64,000 nucleotides of DNA from Isochrysis galbana (GCA_018136815.1 CM030937.1:6110999-6174998), one strand, 5' to 3'; shown: positions 9,501 through 19,788, numbered from the stretch's first letter. Made by a program: numbers and translations. Notes: generated by a model not told the origin, from the sequence alone.

Positions 9501-10182
9501 CGCTCGCCTCACGCCGCACCTCCTCCACATTGGCAATAACTCTATCACACCAGCTAAACAGCTTGCCGATGGCGGCGGATGATTTCTTCGCCTGCATCTC
9601 ACTGATCTGCTGCACCTCCGTACCAGCTGATTCGGGAGCCACCGGCTCCGCCTCGTCGCCACCACCCTGTCCTTGAAACTGATAAGGCACGGACACCGCC
9701 AGTCGCGCTTGTACGGCAAGCATCACCTCTGGTACGAGGAGCAGCTGCGACGCGTCGTAGGCCTTGAAGGCGAACCAGTCGCACCGCGGGAGCAGCTTGA
9801 CAGTCTCTTCCCATACCATGAAGCCCCGCTGTTGCTTGCGCCGTTGCTGCATCAGGAGCGTGCAGGCTGCACACACGACCGTCTCTACCACGGCCGGAGG
9901 CTGCTTTTTCAGCCGCCGCATCTCATCCACATCTTTTTGTGAGATCTTCAAGGTGGGGTCCGGCTTGAACATCGCGGCTTCGCGCAGTCTTCTTCGCGCG
10001 GCGGTGGCCGCCTCGAGCTTTCCCTTCAGCCCATTGACCTCGGCCTCTGCGATGTCAATCGCGGCGCGCGCGTCGGCGACGCTCTGCAGCACTGAGCACT
10101 GCGCCTCAACCTGGCTGAGCATGCTCTGCTGCTCAATCTCGAGGCGAGCCGTGGTGTTGAGCGAGATTGCCTCGCCCTTCAT
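6515..10182 (-). CDS. Dynein-stalk-like domain plus array of 57-residue helical repeats, 3' partial
   Basis: The first ATG of the frame is at 10182; an upstream extension has only GTG-type starts. At least 1222 residues are coded before the gap at 6514. Residues ~80-145 (EMRRLKKQPPAVVETVVCAA, then a KLLPRCDWFAFKAYD block) and the SAAIGKLFSWC segment near 205 follow the layout of the microtubule-binding stalk of dynein heavy chains (PPA/VC, F...YD, then S.A...W). No AAA module is present. From about residue 280 there are 16 complete repeats and one cut repeat of ~57 residues. The consensus is PLxLDVxxARxALExARxAGVxxxxLxxAxxxIxxAxxAQxxRxxAxxxLxxL, and each unit is probably a helical hairpin or coiled coil. 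Ala, Arg and Glu dominate. A cytoskeletal linker or microtubule-associated protein is the likely role. Intron content within the array is not evident. The stop codon is missing. Confidence 0.7.
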
Positions 10183-10401
10183 GGCTCGCCTCTCCGCCGG
10201 CTGGGCAGAGAGGCCGCCTGCGGCAACGCTGGAGGCGGGTGATAGGGGAAAGAGAGACTCGAAGAGGAAGGAGCCGAGGCGCCAGTTACACAGCGCTTCC
10301 TCACCTCTCCCTGTCTTGTTGAACAAGAGAGAGAACACTAGAGTACTCGTAGAGGAGTAGAGTTTATGTAAGGTTTAATAGTAACCTCCGTTCGTAACGC
10401 T

Positions 10402-10770
10402 CCAGAGCTCTGGACTTCTCTGGCTTTCGCTCTTATGCCTACTCTCGACATTGGGCGAGCTTCGCGCTGTGGTGCGAACGTCAGGGACTCCAGCCGCTTC
10501 CGGCGACGCCGAGCATGGTCGCGGCATACCTGGGACACCTTGCGGAAAAGGGCACAGTAGCGGCAGCTAGTTTGCAGCTTTGAGCTTTGCAGCCGTACTT
10601 TTCAGCCGTCAATTCCGTACACGCCGATTTCGGGTTCGACAAACCTGCGAAAGGGCACTTGGTGGCCCTGGTGCGCAAAGGTATGGCCAAAGCGCAAGCG
10701 CGAGCTCGCACGGTTCGCTCTCTCGCTGGCGCTCGTGCCGCCGCTCCGCGGGGCACCCTCTCCAGCGAGT
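10402..10770 (+). pseudogene. Decayed tyrosine recombinase N-terminal (SAM-like) domain
   Basis: One frame reads DFSGFRSYAYSRHWASFALW, then CERQGLQPLPATPSMVAAYL and GHLAEKGTVAAASLQL, a TGA, and LQPYFSAVNSVHADFGFDKP with KGHLVALVRKGMAKA. This matches the core-binding domain of tyrosine recombinases as found in Crypton and DIRS elements. An in-frame TGA at about 10584 and another near 10771 break it, and no catalytic R...HxxR...Y domain follows. It lies in the gap between the repeat-protein gene and the LINE. Confidence 0.55.
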
Positions 10771-11094
10771 GAGCCCTCTCCTCCAGAGGGCAGGGCTTCT
10801 ATCGCGGCAGGCGAGGTACTGATGCCGGTGATTACACCGTCTATCTTGCCTCTGCTCAGAAAAGCCTCATCGACCCTCGAGCCGATCTAGACTTGAACAA
10901 TCTCAGCTCTCAATACGACCATATCAATACATGTCCATTCGCCGCGAGTGCGGTAAGAATATTAAAAGGTTTTTATTTTACTCTCCCTTCGAACCAGCTC
11001 ACAGGGTCCAGCAGGCTCCGGCGAGGCGGCAGGGGAGGGGGCATCGCGGGACAGCGCCACCCTACTCCCCTCCTCCCTCTGACACTGAGTTTTC
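10771..11094. other. Intergenic, holding one copy of a dispersed ~45-bp motif
   Basis: No gene is recognised. Positions about 10933-10977 carry the motif CGCCGCGAGTGCGGTAAGAA followed by TATTAAAAGGTTT. It recurs at 28274-28317 and 62258-62296, so it is probably an end or core of a mobile element. The rest is a GC-rich spacer. Confidence 0.5.
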
Positions 11095-11108
11095 TTTGGG
11101 CCAGAGGG
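11095..11108 (+). repeat. LINE 5' target-site duplication
   Basis: TTTGGGCCAGAGGG occurs here and again at 17682-17695, exactly bracketing the LINE. This is the expected product of target-primed insertion. Confidence 0.75.
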
Positions 11109-14100
11109 GATAACTATCGTTAAAACGATAGGGTCATGGAGCGCGCCACGCTCCCCTCTCCTCTCTCCTCCCACCCCACCGCGCCGGCCGACCAGGATAT
11201 GCTGGACGCCGCGCAGCCGCAGCAGCCACCTCCCAGGGCCACGCCAACCCAGGTACCCGCGAGCCGCAACCTGATCCGAGCCCACAACACCACAAGGACT
11301 GAACACACCCCAACACCACACAACCCCTCAACACAACTCTGCCAGCACAGCCAACCACACGCACACCCAAGGCCACAGAGCCAGAACTCCCATAGGGAAA
11401 GCCTTCGGGCTGGGCCCCTACAAAGCCGCGGCACTGTCCGCGTACGCAAGTACGTGGCGCAGTCCCGGCCGGTCAGCCAGACCACCATCAAAACTTCTCT
11501 GGAGCCATGCAGCATCCGCTGCTGGACCCAGCAGCTAGACAACAGTACGCATGCACGCATGGCGAAAGCACCGAACGAAGCACCGCACACCTGTCAAGAC
11601 ACAGCCGAGCGCGACAGGCGCAGGCAGGACGGCACACAAGAGGCCTACGGGCACCAAAGACCAGAGCACTCATCAGCACACACACCAAAACTACTAAAGA
11701 CAGAAACACAACAAAGGTTGGAAGCCTTGGCAATCGACAAGGCGACAAGGCCCCTTGGGAGCCCCGCCTCTGGACAACCACCGTGCACGATGCCCAGCCA
11801 TACGCCAGAGAGGCTGACCCGATACCCCCCGGCTTGCAAAACGCAGACGAACCCCCAAGGGGAGGATGAGCACGACAACGAACAAGAATACGAGGACGAC
11901 TACTCGCAAATCATTATGACCTTCACCTCCACGGACCGTGGGCTCAAGATCAAGGACGAGGAGGCGTTCAGCGCCATTGTGGCACACCTCAACAAGCTCG
12001 AGGGCGTGGACCTCGAGCCCGAATTCCTGGCCAAGAGCTCGTCCGGGCCATGGGAAATCTTAGTCTCGGCGGACTGTGCACGCCAATACAAAAGCAAGTT
12101 CAAGGACCAGGGAGTTTTTGCGTTCAATGAGGTAAAGTACCCGATGGTCGTCAAATTTCAAACTTTCGACGACAAAGCGAAGGAGCTCCCTCAAGCCTCA
12201 TCGAGGTCGATGGCTAGCGCATTCAAGGATGTGACCGCGCACCTCGTGGTAAGGAACTACAAATTTGAAATGAAAGACTACGTCACGATCAACTCGCTAG
12301 CGAAGGCACTCGAGCACCAAGGCTTCATTTTCCTTAAAGGCAACCAAGAGCGCACCAAGGTGCTCACCAAGGAAGGCATCATCGTAACTCAAGGCAAAAA
12401 AGAAGTGTATCACTGCTACGTCGCTCCAAGATCGGGCAACTTTTCGACGTTCGACTTCCCGCGCAAAATACTACTCAACGTGAATGGCAACCCATACCCG
12501 CTCGACTACACACTCCGCGACTGTAAGGAACTCGGAGGAGACATGAAGAACATGAGCATCCACGCCGGCCCGAAGGGCTGCAAAGGATACGCCAGGGCAT
12601 ACGCGACGGCCTTCCACCCCAACCTCCGCATTTGCGAATGCCAAGAGGAACGCCAAGCGCGCCTCGAACGTGAGCAGGCACGCCGCGCGGCACCCCCGAA
12701 GCGCACCCTCCACGAGGTGATCGCACCAGAGAGCAAGGGTGCGTGCACGAGGTTCCCGATGGGCAAATGCCCCATGAACGTCAAAGGAAAGCGTTGCAAC
12801 CGCTCGCATAGCCTTGCAGAGGCATGGCGAGGCGAAACATGCACCATCCCGTGCGCATTCCCCCGCATCGACGACATGCCACCGGCCAAGCGCCCAAAGA
12901 GTGGCAAATGCGCCCTAGGCGGAGGATGCCAATACCTTCACAAGTGCGCGGCGCACTCCCGAAGCCCTCCACGGCCCAACAGCATAAGGCGCGCTCATAT
13001 AACTTTCGATTCGACGCTTGGCTACCCAGGTGAGGGACCGGTGTCGGTAGTCACGTACAACATAAACGGCACCAGCAACGGCGCACTCGGTTCGGTTCTA
13101 GCCCAAGCGCGCAAAGCTAAGGTGGACATTCTGCTCCTTCAAGAGCTACACGCGTACGCAGACGGCAGACACTCACGAGCCTGCATGACCGCCAAGGCGC
13201 TGGGGTGGCACATGGTACATGCGCCAGCTAACCCAGCCGACCCGGCGAGTGGGGTAGGAATCGCGATACGTGACAACTCCCCAAGAGTGAAACTCCTACC
13301 GGACACGGCGGAGACACTCATAGACGGTAGATGTTTGAGAGTAAAATGCATCATAGATTCAAAAGAGATAGAACTAGTATCAATCTATCTTAGTGCCTCG
13401 CCAGCGGAAAGAGCGGCGCAAATCGACATACTCAGAGATAGCCCGCTGGGCCGTGACCAAGACTCTCCGATGGGAGGGGACTTCAATTGCGTCGAAAACG
13501 TAGAGCTGGACACCAAAAGTAGCGACGACAATTACAGCTACGGAAACGCGCACGGCTCCAGATGGAGGGCGGCGATAAACACGATGGGATACATTGACGC
13601 CCACCGGCTAGTAAACGGCTTTACGCGCAGCGGCTTCACGAGGCTATCGGGAACCACCCACACACGAATAGATCGAATATATACCCCGCTATCGCAATCC
13701 AACATAAACTGGCAAAGGATAGGCCCGCACCCGACGCTCTTCACGGGCAAGGGCGCCTCGGATCACCTGCCAGTCATAGGCAGTTTTGAATACGTAGGCT
13801 TCAAAGCGGGACGAGTGTATGACGTGAGGATTCAAAGCGAACTCCTGGAAGACGAAGAAGCTCGAAAGATAATAAACCATCTGTGGCGAGGCCACATTAC
13901 GGCCGACACACCGGACGACAAACTAGGAGAGGCATGGGCGAACGCAAAAAGGGCGGCGGCAACATACCTCCTATGGGCAACCCGCCAAGGGGAGGACCGG
14001 AGAGCACTTTCAAAAGCGCTGGACGAACTAGCATTGCTGGGAATAGCACTAAACGACGAAGGACCGAACCACGGACGGATAGACAAGATACGAGAGCTCA

Positions 14101-17100
14101 ATCAGGAGATTGCGGACATACGGAAGAAGTCGAAGCCGTCAAATAAAAACTGCTTTGACGCTCTGAAGCAAGAAGAAAGAATGACAAAGGAATTCTTCAA
14201 TAAGTTCAAGGCGAAAACGTCGCACAGCGCGATACCGGAGCTGTTTAAGACGCGCGACTGGGACTCCCCGGGAGACGACTCAAGACCTACAACGACGTCA
14301 GACGTCGAGATACGCAAAGAGCTGCGAAAGTACTATGTGTGGCTATACCAAGAGCGCACAGCGGTCAGAGACGCAGCACTAGAAGACGCACTGGAGGCAA
14401 AACCTCTGACAGCGCGATGCAGCGCAGCCCTGGAGGGCCGCATCACGATGAAAGAACTCACCCAAGCTATAGGAGAGATCGGCAACGGCAAAGCCGCGGG
14501 ACCGGACGCATTACCGGCAGAATTCTATAAAAGCTTCGAGGAAATGGTGAAGCATGACTTTCTAAGAGTCCTGAACTTAGCGCTCTCGTTAGGACAACTG
14601 AGCGTGTCCATGAGAGAAGGCGACATCATACTGCTATATAAAAAAGGAGACACACGCGACCCCCGCAACTATAGACCGATAACACTGCTGCAAAGCGACT
14701 ACAAAATCCTAGCCAAAATACTAACGAATAGACTCAAACAAGTGATAGGGTTTGTAATATCTAAAGACCAACTGGGCTTCGTCCCCAGGAGGCTAATCGG
14801 CGAAGCCACGCACTTACTACAGCTCACGCGGGCCTACCTAGAAGAAACGGGCGAACCCGGCCTCATGCTAGCCCTTGACTGGGAGAAGGCATTCGACAGA
14901 GTAAATTGGGGATTCTATCACGTAGTCATGGACAAACTAAACTTCGGAGAGGACTTCCAAAGATATGCGAGAACACTCACAAACGCTGAGGCGAAACCAA
15001 TTCGCTACATAAAAACAAACGGGGGCAGGAGCTTCCCATTCAACATTGCTAGCGGAGTGCCGCAGGGGTGCCCGCTCTCTCCACTAGCATTCCTGCTGAC
15101 AGCGGAAGCCCTTACGAGAGTCATAAACGAAGACGACAACATAGAGGGGATAATCGTAAACGGGGCCGAACTTAAAATAAGCCAATTCGCGGACGACACC
15201 CAGCTTCTCGCGGCTGACTACGGAAGTCTGGGCAGATCCCTAAAGTGGGTCGACAGATATGCGGCCGCCTCCTGCGGCAAACCCAACGAACAAAAGTTCG
15301 AAGGCCTACGGATGGGCTCACTAAAGAGAAAAACCCCGCCTCGAGACTTTCGGCGATACAAGTGGCTGAAAAACAGTGAAAGTGCGACAATTCTAGGCGT
15401 GCCACTAGGAGGGCCCGAGGCCCTCAAGGCCTTTTGGCGCAGACTCGCCGACAAGATCGACAAAAAAGTCTCTGCCCTGACGCACGTGACGGAAAACCTA
15501 TCCATCCACGGCAAAACGAAAGTGGCCAACTTCTTGATCTTATCCATCCCGAGGTACTGGGTACAGACGCTAGCGGCACCACGATCATTCCACAAATCCC
15601 TCGAACAGTCGGTGGACAGAGTGCTATGGACAAACCCGCGGACCGGACGCAAGATGCAATGGGTGAAACACCCGGAAGTACCGATGAAAGGGGACACGAG
15701 GGAGGGGCCCCACTTGGGACTAGGCCTCCTTGACTGGAAAAACCACGTGAGGGCGCTCCAAGCCAAATGGATACTAAACTATATGGACTCCAGGCAAGCT
15801 CAATGGAAGCAAGTATTGGACGCGTGGTTCTGCCGCACGAACATCGGAAGGGCCGCGGTGATCGCTGACGTGCCCGCGCACAGACTAACGGACGGAATAA
15901 AAGGGACGAGTAAACTCCCGGCCTTCTGGAAACAAGCCCTCGCTGTTATAAGATCGCTGCACCTAACTCCACTAAAATTAAGCAGGGAAGGAGCCCTGTC
16001 TCAGCCAATTTGGAGAAACCCGACGCACGACGGTCCAAACATGAGCCCCCTGTGGGCTGAGCTTTGGAGCAAACTGGAATGCAATGTCGTACACAACATA
16101 TACAAAGACTACGCATGCACGGTAATGTTTACCGAAGAAGATTGTGAACAATATCTAAGAAGCAACGATACATACATTCACTTTAAGGGAGAATACATCC
16201 CAAGGGACAAGTTCTTAAAATCATGGGAGCAGATCAGAAAACACGCTCAACAGATAGTGGAGACGGCTTCCCAAAACGGCACGGTAGCCCAAGATAGTGA
16301 AGATTCGGACACTGAATACCCGGACGCAGGAACACCCAAGACGACAATACACATCACGCAAGACGGCGAATACTTCGCCAACGAAAACGACGCGTGGTAC
16401 GAAGTGGAACTTTCGTATCTAGGCACTCCGATTATAGAAGACCGCGCGACGAACAAACCGACGAACCTGGACCCGTCCCCGCCGACAAAGTGGGGAGAGG
16501 GCTACAAATCCAACAAAAGGACGGAGTATCCACTCCCAGACGAATACACACTCGATGGCAAAACAGAACTAGACAAAACAGAAGTAGAACACTTAACAAA
16601 AGCCCTACAAAAAGCTGAAAACAAACGCAGGCGGCTCACAGGCCCGGAAAACTGGGAAAAGAGACTTCGGCTACCAGACAACGTATGGGCGCACCTCGCC
16701 GACATATACACCTCGCCCATGCTTACGGCGAGAGACACACACCTCCACTACAAGCACATCACACACAGGCGCATCGCCACGGCAAACAGATTCGCGGACC
16801 GAGAACCCACATGCCGTTTCTGCAAGGAAGCGGACGAGTCCTCCACCCACTTGGGGGAATGTTCGCGTATATCGAACATCTTCGACGCCCTAGATGCGAT
16901 AGCAAGACACCCTCGACGAACTGACACGACGGGAGAGGAACTATCAATCAAAAGACTTTTCCTCTGCCCCGACGGCACGTGCCCCAAAGCACTACCCATA
17001 CTATACCTGCTGGCCTGGAGATACATCATCACAGACTTCTACAGAATACATTACGACAACGCCTTTTTCTCGGAAGAATCGGTGCTAATCCGCATCATAG

Positions 17101-17681
17101 AAAGATTCACGAAACTAAGCGGCGCATTCATCTTCGCAGAATCGACAGATTCATCGAGGACCGCCCAAGCGGGTCTGGGACGTCAACCCAAAAAGAGAAT
17201 CGACATGAGCGCGTTGAGACCTCTGTACGAAGCGGATAGCAAAGGTAACCTCACTCCCAGCGCGGAACTGCTGGCGCTAGCCTCACGGCTAGGGATAGAA
17301 TATATGGTAAAGAACGCCTCGGGGACGGGCTCGGCGCCAAACCAATCAAACAACTGATCAAACAACGTAGAAGTCTAGCTCAGACAGAGCTAAGCACAAG
17401 CCCCCGAACACACCCCAAGACACACGAGCAACATAAGGTCGATCGGGAAAAAGTGCCACATGTGAAAAGTACAACAGGCCTGCCCTGAACACGCGTCCGT
17501 AACCAGGCCCATGGTAGTGTACCAGGGCCGCACCCCCGACACCGAAGACAAAGGAATGAGGGGGGGAAGGAGAGGAAGTGGAGGGAGGGGATGAAAAGGG
17601 CGATGTCCGCTATGTGGAGGTAGAGACCGAGTAGCGATAGGTGTGTAGCCCTGAATCTTCAGATCTTTTTTTTTTTTTTTT
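11109..17681 (+). mobile_element. Apparently full-length LINE retrotransposon
   Basis: The element is bounded by 14-bp direct repeats. It contains one long intact ORF, a very short 5' leader with an 8-bp hairpin (CTATCGTT/AACGATAG, 11114-11131) ending 4 nt before the ATG, and a ~300-nt 3' UTR. The 3' end reads CCCTGAATCTTCAGAT and then a run of T from about 17666. Decayed copies of the same 3' end occur at 25350-25375, 22945-22990 (minus), 33300-33400 (minus) and about 62872-62890. The intact ORF and identical flanking repeats point to a recent insertion. Confidence 0.8.
11136..17357 (+). CDS. LINE polyprotein: CCCH fingers, AP-type endonuclease, reverse transcriptase, CCHC knuckle
   Basis: ATG 11136 opens 2073 codons without a break. 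Residues 1-~260 are Pro/Thr/Gln-rich and may be a translated leader; a later ATG starts MTFTSTDRG. Two CCCH-type fingers lie near 537-560 and 590-605. An endonuclease/exonuclease/phosphatase domain spans ~635-880, with VVTYNING, LLLQELHA, GDFNC and SDHLPVIG. Reverse transcriptase spans ~1160-1400, with GDTRDPRNYRPITLL, LDWEKAFDRVNW, GVPQGCPLSPLAF and the catalytic FADDT near 1351. A CRFCKEADESSTHLGEC knuckle is near 1892. No RNase H domain was seen. The arrangement is that of single-ORF L1/Tx1-like LINEs. The lineage would need a tree. All key catalytic residues look intact. Confidence 0.93.
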   Translation: MERATLPSPLSSHPTAPADQDMLDAAQPQQPPPRATPTQVPASRNLIRAHNTTRTEHTPTPHNPSTQLCQHSQPHAHPRPQSQNSHRESLRAGPLQSRGTVRVRKYVAQSRPVSQTTIKTSLEPCSIRCWTQQLDNSTHARMAKAPNEAPHTCQDTAERDRRRQDGTQEAYGHQRPEHSSAHTPKLLKTETQQRLEALAIDKATRPLGSPASGQPPCTMPSHTPERLTRYPPACKTQTNPQGEDEHDNEQEYEDDYSQIIMTFTSTDRGLKIKDEEAFSAIVAHLNKLEGVDLEPEFLAKSSSGPWEILVSADCARQYKSKFKDQGVFAFNEVKYPMVVKFQTFDDKAKELPQASSRSMASAFKDVTAHLVVRNYKFEMKDYVTINSLAKALEHQGFIFLKGNQERTKVLTKEGIIVTQGKKEVYHCYVAPRSGNFSTFDFPRKILLNVNGNPYPLDYTLRDCKELGGDMKNMSIHAGPKGCKGYARAYATAFHPNLRICECQEERQARLEREQARRAAPPKRTLHEVIAPESKGACTRFPMGKCPMNVKGKRCNRSHSLAEAWRGETCTIPCAFPRIDDMPPAKRPKSGKCALGGGCQYLHKCAAHSRSPPRPNSIRRAHITFDSTLGYPGEGPVSVVTYNINGTSNGALGSVLAQARKAKVDILLLQELHAYADGRHSRACMTAKALGWHMVHAPANPADPASGVGIAIRDNSPRVKLLPDTAETLIDGRCLRVKCIIDSKEIELVSIYLSASPAERAAQIDILRDSPLGRDQDSPMGGDFNCVENVELDTKSSDDNYSYGNAHGSRWRAAINTMGYIDAHRLVNGFTRSGFTRLSGTTHTRIDRIYTPLSQSNINWQRIGPHPTLFTGKGASDHLPVIGSFEYVGFKAGRVYDVRIQSELLEDEEARKIINHLWRGHITADTPDDKLGEAWANAKRAAATYLLWATRQGEDRRALSKALDELALLGIALNDEGPNHGRIDKIRELNQEIADIRKKSKPSNKNCFDALKQEERMTKEFFNKFKAKTSHSAIPELFKTRDWDSPGDDSRPTTTSDVEIRKELRKYYVWLYQERTAVRDAALEDALEAKPLTARCSAALEGRITMKELTQAIGEIGNGKAAGPDALPAEFYKSFEEMVKHDFLRVLNLALSLGQLSVSMREGDIILLYKKGDTRDPRNYRPITLLQSDYKILAKILTNRLKQVIGFVISKDQLGFVPRRLIGEATHLLQLTRAYLEETGEPGLMLALDWEKAFDRVNWGFYHVVMDKLNFGEDFQRYARTLTNAEAKPIRYIKTNGGRSFPFNIASGVPQGCPLSPLAFLLTAEALTRVINEDDNIEGIIVNGAELKISQFADDTQLLAADYGSLGRSLKWVDRYAAASCGKPNEQKFEGLRMGSLKRKTPPRDFRRYKWLKNSESATILGVPLGGPEALKAFWRRLADKIDKKVSALTHVTENLSIHGKTKVANFLILSIPRYWVQTLAAPRSFHKSLEQSVDRVLWTNPRTGRKMQWVKHPEVPMKGDTREGPHLGLGLLDWKNHVRALQAKWILNYMDSRQAQWKQVLDAWFCRTNIGRAAVIADVPAHRLTDGIKGTSKLPAFWKQALAVIRSLHLTPLKLSREGALSQPIWRNPTHDGPNMSPLWAELWSKLECNVVHNIYKDYACTVMFTEEDCEQYLRSNDTYIHFKGEYIPRDKFLKSWEQIRKHAQQIVETASQNGTVAQDSEDSDTEYPDAGTPKTTIHITQDGEYFANENDAWYEVELSYLGTPIIEDRATNKPTNLDPSPPTKWGEGYKSNKRTEYPLPDEYTLDGKTELDKTEVEHLTKALQKAENKRRRLTGPENWEKRLRLPDNVWAHLADIYTSPMLTARDTHLHYKHITHRRIATANRFADREPTCRFCKEADESSTHLGECSRISNIFDALDAIARHPRRTDTTGEELSIKRLFLCPDGTCPKALPILYLLAWRYIITDFYRIHYDNAFFSEESVLIRIIERFTKLSGAFIFAESTDSSRTAQAGLGRQPKKRIDMSALRPLYEADSKGNLTPSAELLALASRLGIEYMVKNASGTGSAPNQSNN

Positions 17682-17695
17682 TTTGGGCCAGAGGG
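17682..17695 (+). repeat. LINE 3' target-site duplication
   Basis: This is the second copy of TTTGGGCCAGAGGG, directly after the T tail. The T residues make the exact junction ambiguous by a few bases. Confidence 0.75.
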
Positions 17696-17696
17696 A

Positions 17697-17853
17697 AGGT
17701 GGGCCACGCCCATGCGGGCGATTTGATCCATTGCGCAATGAAAGGCGCAAGGCAACGAAGACCACACCATCCCAAACAAAGGGGAGGTGGGCCACGCCCA
17801 AGCGGGCGATTTTGATCCACAACGCCGCCGACGCGTCGAGCCTGCTACGCCGA

Positions 17854-17896
<43 letters not shown>

Positions 17897-18450
17897 GAGG
17901 GGGGGGTGTGAGGGAGAGTAGCGCACTCAGCCCAACATACCACCACTCCCTCCCAAAGGTCACCCAAGATGGGCACCATGAAGGCCCCTCCCTCCAACCT
18001 CCAACCTCCATGGGGAGGAGAGGGAGAGAGAGAGAGAGAGGAGAGGGCGCCGTCGCTGCCATCGCGCCATGCAGACCAAGACGGCTGCGCGAGCGCGCGC
18101 AGCGCGCGCGGGCCAAGAGAGACTGGCCAAGAGAGGCAGATCAACCCCAATGGGCCCACATGGGAGGTCTCCAACCATCCCATGTGGGCCCTCCACTCCA
18201 TAACAGAGCCGGCTCCCAATCGAGCCAGCCGAGGAGTGAGAGAGGCGAGCGCGAGCGCTCTCGCATCGCCGCGAGCACGCGCGAGGCCGGCGATCGGGCG
18301 CGGGCATGGCCACCAAGCCCAGCCCTACCCCCTCCTCCCGTGCAGCAGCTCCATATCACAAGGAGGCCGCAGCGCGGCCCCTTGTGGCTTGAGGATGAGA
18401 CCGCGGCGCGGCGCGCCGCGCATCCTGTTACTTCATGACAAGTTAAAAGA
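17697..18450. repeat. Low-complexity spacer with short direct repeats, GA microsatellite and inverted repeat
   Basis: A ~33-bp direct repeat (AGGTGGGCCACGCCCA then GCGGGCGATTT) occurs at 17697 and 17785. An (AG)n tract runs 17857-17893. A perfect 14-bp inverted repeat (GGGCCCACATGGGA) has arms at 18152-18165 and 18178-18191. No convincing gene is present. Long open frames here are GC- and GA-driven. Confidence 0.6.
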
Positions 18451-19103
18451 TACCAAAGGGGGCCACTGACCACACAGGGCACACTAATAGTATCACGCGC
18501 AGATCAAACGCACACACGGGGGGATTGCGTAGGAGACTCACACAAGCGAACAAGGAGAGAAGGGGGGAGATCACGGCTCGACTCATGCGGCCCTCCCCAC
18601 CTCCTCATCCCAATATAAGTTCTAGGGTGCACACCACGCAAAACCATCCGTGACAGCTTCCGGCTGTCGTCGGTAAACCTCTCGTGCAACCCTATTGGCG
18701 CGGAGAGCCAGCCAATGCTCTCACAGCTGAGGAAGCTCAAGGTGCAGGTTACTCTGCTGTGATCACGATGCAATTGAGTGTGTGTGTGCGGGGGGGGGGA
18801 GGGGGGTCGGAGAGGGGGGTCGAATACTCTAGTAAATATAACATGTATATATGCGGGGGGTAATTTTCCCCCGTGTTCGGGTGGTGCACTGGGACTTTTG
18901 ATGGCCCGCACCTTCCCTCCTCCACCGCAGACACCCACTAGGTGCTCCACACCACAAGCCATCGGCTCACCATGGAGGGTGAGCGAGGCAGAGGGGGAGA
19001 TGAGGTCTGAGCGCTCCGCATGGAGGCAGGAATGCGCCGGATGAACGCGGGCAGGTGGGCAGGGTCTATAGGGACCCACCCAGTCCCGTGCAGCAGCTCC
19101 ATA
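18451..19103. other. Intergenic, no gene recognised
   Basis: The stretch contains G-rich runs (18790-18830). The 18-bp word GTGCAGCAGCTCCATATC is seen at 18340 and at 19087. I see no coding signal. Confidence 0.4.
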
Positions 19104-19449
19104 TCGCGGTGGTGCCCATGAGCCATGAGGCAACCACCGAGGTGTCGCATCCGCGAGTTCTAGGACTCATTCATGTTATTTCTCTTTTTTCTAGAACTCG
19201 CGGATGCGACATTTTTGCTTCTGAGACATCGCGAATGCGACACGCGGCTTGGGCGAGGCAGAGCGCAGAGCGCCATCATCGCCGATCGCATCGCCGACCC
19301 CACATCGCAGGATAGGATAAGCAGATTCTCACTACATTCACACGCACGCAGATTCTCACACAAACGCACGCGAAACTAATAGTAACAAAGTAAGAGCGTG
19401 CGGGGAAATTTCTGTGCCGCAAGAATGCCCCGCGCGGATTCGAAACGGC
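19104..19449 (+). mobile_element. Non-autonomous element, copy carrying a hairpin insertion
   Basis: It aligns over most of its length with 24635-24848 (ends TATCGCGGTGGTGCCCATGA and CCCCGCGCGG[A]XTCGAAACG), where the same unit interrupts a LINE relic. This copy holds an additional ~100-bp insertion at about 19139-19240 that the other copy lacks. The element has no ORF. Its class is unknown. Confidence 0.6.
19143..19211. repeat. Perfect 21-bp inverted repeat (hairpin) inside the non-autonomous element
   Basis: Arms at 19143-19163 and 19191-19211 are exact complements (core CGCATCCGCGAGTTCTAG), with a 27-nt AT-rich loop. A third, diverged half-arm (ACATCGCGAATGCGACA) follows at 19226-19242. 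It is probably a small MITE-like insertion. Confidence 0.7.
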
Positions 19450-19788
19450 CGCGCGGGAGAAGAGAGAAGCAGAAGCAGAGACCTCAGTATAAACATAAAG
19501 AGGTTAGAAAGAGAATGAGAATGAGAATGAGCATCCACAATAGGAATGACGTCGGATGGGAAAGAGGGATTCGCCTTCGGCGATGGGGGAGTGTCAGAGT
19601 TTTCTTGTTGTCCTACTTTAATCCTAGTGCTCAGGGACCGTGCCTCATCGGCAACGGAGGGTGTGCGCGGCTAGTGTATGGCTCGCCCGGTGTAAAGTAT
19701 GTGGCTAGGGATGCTAGCCAACAAGACCTCTTACAAGACTACAATTTCTAACGATGCCTGATGTGCGTGTGGGGGGTGAGTTGCGGAG

